Shown here piece after piece: positions 61,796 to 64,000 of a stretch of DNA of 64,000 nt. The DNA is from CAYWMY01 sp046352935. Its GTDB lineage: Bacteria; Pseudomonadota; Gammaproteobacteria; Steroidobacterales; Steroidobacteraceae. The stretch lies in assembly GCA_046352935.1 (NCBI GenBank), contig JAXMGR010000022.1:3592-67591 (forward strand). The letters are read 5' to 3'. The translations under genes and the position numbers were made by a program. The notes beneath the pieces are model-generated. The model searched no databases and was not told the DNA's origin. It was given only the letters and a program-made list of their open reading frames with translations. Position 1 is the stretch's first letter, and each line of letters starts with the position of its first letter.

Positions 61796-62469
61796 GCGGT
61801 GCCCTGCAGCCGGCCACCTTCGATGTGGATCACGCGATCGCAGCGCGCGGCCAGCGCGCGGTCGTGCGTGACCAGCACCAGGGTCGCGCCCGAGGAGCGA
61901 TTGAGCTCGAACAGCAGGTCGGCGACCCGTGTGCCCGTGGCGCTGTCGAGATTGCCGGTCGGCTCGTCGGCGAACAGTATCGCCGGGCGTCCGACGAAGG
62001 CGCGCGCAATCGCGACACGCTGCTGTTCCCCGCCGGAGAGCTGGCGCGGGTAGTGGTGCAGACGATCGGCGAGGCCCACGCCGGACAGCGCAGCACGGGC
62101 GGCCTCCCGCGCATCTGCGCGGCCCGCCAGTTCCAACGGCAGCATGACGTTCTCGATGGCCGTGAGCGCGGGCAGCAGGCAGAACGACTGGAACACGAAC
62201 CCGACGTTGTTCGCGCGAGCGAGGGCGCGTCCGTCCTCGTCGAGTGCGAACAGGTCGATGCCATTGAGCCGCACGCCGCCACTCGTCGGCGTGTCGAGTC
62301 CGGCGAGCAACGCGAGCAGCGTGGACTTTCCGGCACCGGAGGCGCCGACGATCGCCACCGCTTCGCCGCGGCTGATGCACAGGTCCACATCGGCGAGAAT
62401 GGTCAGCGTTCCCTCGGGGCTGCTAACCTGCCGGGTCAGGGCCCGGGCTTCGAGAACGGATTCGTTCAT
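61792..62469 (-). CDS. ABC transporter ATPase (YbbA-type)
   Basis: 225-aa ATPase that pairs with the FtsX-like permease. Walker A is VGASGAGKSTLLALL, the signature is LSGGEQQRVAIARAF, Walker B is AILFADEPTGNLDS, and the His-switch is VTHDRALA. I used the ATG at 62469 (MNESVLEARAL); longer in-frame starts at 62502 and 62523 overlap tesA further. The start codon shares the CATG tetranucleotide with the tesA start. Confidence 0.9.
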   Translation of the reverse strand: MNESVLEARALTRQVSSPEGTLTILADVDLCISRGEAVAIVGASGAGKSTLLALLAGLDTPTSGGVRLNGIDLFALDEDGRALARANNVGFVFQSFCLLPALTAIENVMLPLELAGRADAREAARAALSGVGLADRLHHYPRQLSGGEQQRVAIARAFVGRPAILFADEPTGNLDSATGTRVADLLFELNRSSGATLVLVTHDRALAARCDRVIHIEGGRLQGTA

Positions 62470-63094
62470 GCGACGTCTGACAATCTCCGTGCTGGCGTTC
62501 TGCATGATGCTCATGGGAGCCACGGCGCGCGCGGCGCCCGCGCCGGTGATCCTGGTGCTGGGCGACTCGTTGAGCGCGGGCTATGGTCTGAGGACCGGCG
62601 AGGGCTGGGTGTTGCTGCTGCAGGAACGTCTGCGCCAGCAAGGTTACGGTCACCGCGTCGTCAATGCCAGCGTCAGCGGCGAGACGACGGCGGGTGCCCT
62701 GGCCCGGCTGCCACGGGCACTGAAACTGCACCGTCCCGCGATCGTGATCATCGAGGTCGGGGCCAACGACGGTCTGCGCGGCCTGCCGGTCCACGATCTG
62801 CGCATCAACCTCGCCGCACTGGTGCAGAGGTCGCGGGCCGCGGGTGCGCGTGTGCTCCTCGTCGGCGTCCGCATGCCGCCGAATTACGGCGCGCGGTACG
62901 CCGACCAGTTCTACGCGAGCTACCAGGACCTGGCGCGGCGGGAAGGGCTCGCGTTCGTGCCGTTCCTGCTCGACGGCATCGCGAACCGCGCCGAGTCGTT
63001 CCAGGATGATCGCCTGCACCCGAATGCGGCTGCCCAGCCGAAACTCCTCGACAACGTCTGGCCGCGGCTGCGACCCCTGTTGTCGCGCCGATGA
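62468..63094 (+). CDS. tesA: Arylesterase/acyl-CoA thioesterase I (TesA, SGNH hydrolase)
   Basis: 208-aa periplasmic lipolytic enzyme. A signal peptide covers about residues 1-24 (ending TARAAPA). SGNH blocks are GDSLSAGYG (catalytic Ser), a Gly in SVSGETTAGAL, GANDGLRG (Asn) and the DDRLHPNAAAQ block (Asp/His). It is close to E. coli TesA in length and layout. Divergent from the ybbA-type ATPase, as in E. coli. Confidence 0.94.
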   Translation: MRRLTISVLAFCMMLMGATARAAPAPVILVLGDSLSAGYGLRTGEGWVLLLQERLRQQGYGHRVVNASVSGETTAGALARLPRALKLHRPAIVIIEVGANDGLRGLPVHDLRINLAALVQRSRAAGARVLLVGVRMPPNYGARYADQFYASYQDLARREGLAFVPFLLDGIANRAESFQDDRLHPNAAAQPKLLDNVWPRLRPLLSRR

Positions 63095-63546
63095 TCCGGG
63101 GCAGCGCGCAACGGTCGCGGCGTTGCGCGGTCACGATACCGTCGGCGTCCAGATCCGGGTCGGGGTGACGCGCGATGCATGATGCGCTCCGAGCTGGACA
63201 CAGCGTGAACGGAGCGTTCCTCCTGCGCAGTTCTGGCCACTGCAATGCAGTAGCCGCAGCGCATCATGGCGCCTCCGGTATCCCGATCACCGATACAAAT
63301 GTGATGGCGAGTCGGATCGACCGCGAGCGTGAATGTCATCGCGCTGTTCCGGGCGCGCAGAGTCCGTCGCTGGAGCGTGGACGAAATGCCGCAGCCCAGC
63401 ATCGCGGATCGCATCACGCCGGGGGCGAGCAGCGCTCGAGAGTGCGTGCAGGCCGTTCCATTCTTTGTTGTGACAGGCCCTACAGGAACCTTCGGGAATC
63501 GGGTCTAGTCTCAATTGAAGGGTCGGTAGCATCGAGGTGCCTGTGT
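63095..63546. other. 452-bp spacer between tesA and the PrkA-type gene
   Basis: I see no convincing gene here. A small near-perfect palindrome, ACTGCA-A-TGCAGT, lies at 63239-63251. The last 20 nt contain GAGGTG, a likely Shine-Dalgarno for the next gene. I could not define a promoter with confidence; TTGTTGTGACA near 63466 is a possible start of one. A minus-strand frame with a CxxCH triplet here looks accidental. Confidence 0.45.
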
Positions 63547-64000
63547 ATGGAATCCGCGACTGCGCCCACCGAAGGTGACCGCCAGGCGCGCTTCGTCGAA
63601 TCACTGAGCGCGTTCAGCCGCCAGCACCGTGCTCAGTGCTGGGGAGGAACGTTCGGTGACTTCCTGACGTGCATCCTGCCGGCGCAGCCCGCGAACTGCA
63701 CACGCACGAGCCACCAGTACATCTGGGACATGCTCCGCTGGTATGGCAGGGAGGTCGACGGAAAGGACGAGAGTGCCCGTGCCAGCCATCTGTTCGAGCG
63801 GGAACTGTTCGGTGTCGACGAGTCGCTGACCCGGGTGGTCGACTACTTCAAGGCCGCTGCCGCCGGTTCCGACGTCGGCCGCAGGCTCCTGCTGTTGCTC
63901 GGCCCGCCGTCGGGCGGCAAGTCGACGATGGCGATTCTTCTGAAGCATGGCCTCGAGGAGTACAGCCACACGGATGAGGGTGCGGTGTACGCCATCAAGG
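63547..64000 (+). CDS. PrkA-type serine protein kinase, N-terminal part
   Basis: 151 complete codons from the ATG at 63547 to the window end; the 3' part is missing. The N-terminal region is helical (SLSAFSRQHRAQCWGG, YIWDMLRWYGREVDGKDE, FERELFGVDESLTRVVDYFKAA). It is followed by an AAA-type P-loop LLLLGPPSGGKSTMAILLKH and SHTDEGAVYAIKG-like start. This is the architecture of PrkA-family proteins (E. coli YeaG relatives), which pair an AAA domain with a kinase-like C-terminus and are often induced in starvation or sporulation. The family assignment rests on the N-terminal half only. Confidence 0.75.
   Translation, partial: MESATAPTEGDRQARFVESLSAFSRQHRAQCWGGTFGDFLTCILPAQPANCTRTSHQYIWDMLRWYGREVDGKDESARASHLFERELFGVDESLTRVVDYFKAAAAGSDVGRRLLLLLGPPSGGKSTMAILLKHGLEEYSHTDEGAVYAIK

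Noticed and set aside
63287..63604. Minus-strand frame with a CxxCH heme motif
   Set aside because: Single accidental motif, no signal peptide, and it overlaps the start of the PrkA-type gene.
1..64000. Mobile elements, prophage, CRISPR arrays, tRNA or rRNA genes
   Set aside because: I found no transposase, integrase, phage structural gene, regular spacer array, or cloverleaf-like sequence in any intergenic region.

Overview
The window is a gene-dense, high-GC stretch of chromosome from what looks like a free-living, aerobic gammaproteobacterium. The evidence is NhaB, the ponA/pilMNOPQ-aroK-aroB block, the gmk-rpoZ-spoT-recG run, a Pseudomonas-like aa3 oxidase cluster, a bioBFHCD operon and a tesA/ybbA/ybbP-type locus. 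GTG starts and 1-4 nt gene overlaps are frequent. I cannot name the genus; a Nevskiales, Steroidobacterales or Chromatiales-like lineage is only a guess. I see no prophage, transposase, CRISPR array, tRNA or rRNA.

Region 1 (1-17.2 kb) concerns ion and osmotic homeostasis and signalling. It holds the Na+/H+ antiporter NhaB (cut by the window start) and a tightly coupled leftward operon otsB - GH15 - otsA - ybdK-like ligase - mscS-like channel. Next come a FixLJ-type two-component pair, an MBL-fold hydrolase, an MFS permease, a TIM-barrel sugar-phosphate isomerase-like protein, an orphan Phd/YefM-type antitoxin and a large SLC13/RCK permease. A second FixLJ-type pair ends the region, followed by a palindrome-rich spacer and a strong terminator.

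Region 2 (17.2-25.6 kb) is the aa3 cytochrome c oxidase cluster: ctaC, ctaD, a 39-residue membrane peptide, ctaG and ctaE, then hpt, and finally surf1, a SCO-like protein, ctaA and ctaB. A DUF2909-type small membrane protein is divergent inside it. Region 3 (26.0-30.6 kb) is a compact biotin operon, bioB-F-H-C-D, divergent from comF. Region 4 (31.4-41.4 kb) contains ubiA, recG, ridA, spoT, rpoZ, gmk and yicC reading left, and a PP2C phosphatase, rph and rdgB reading right.

Region 5 (41.4-50.1 kb) has an M48 lipoprotein protease, rpmE, a 433-bp AT-richer spacer with a cluster of DnaA-box-like sequences, a Rof-like gene coupled to hemW, citrate synthase, an unrecognised conserved protein and the class A penicillin-binding protein PBP1A. 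Region 6 (50.2-64 kb) holds pilMNOPQ (type IV pilus assembly and secretin), aroK, aroB, a dGTPase-like HD hydrolase, hemE, an ABC exporter pair divergent from tesA, and the start of a PrkA-type serine kinase.

Most genes left of about 43.5 kb read leftward and most right of about 50 kb read rightward. With the DnaA-box cluster at 43.52 kb, this makes an origin-proximal position, or the replication origin itself, a testable idea. Everything else is best explained as housekeeping or conventional accessory functions; I did not find a convincing new multi-gene system.
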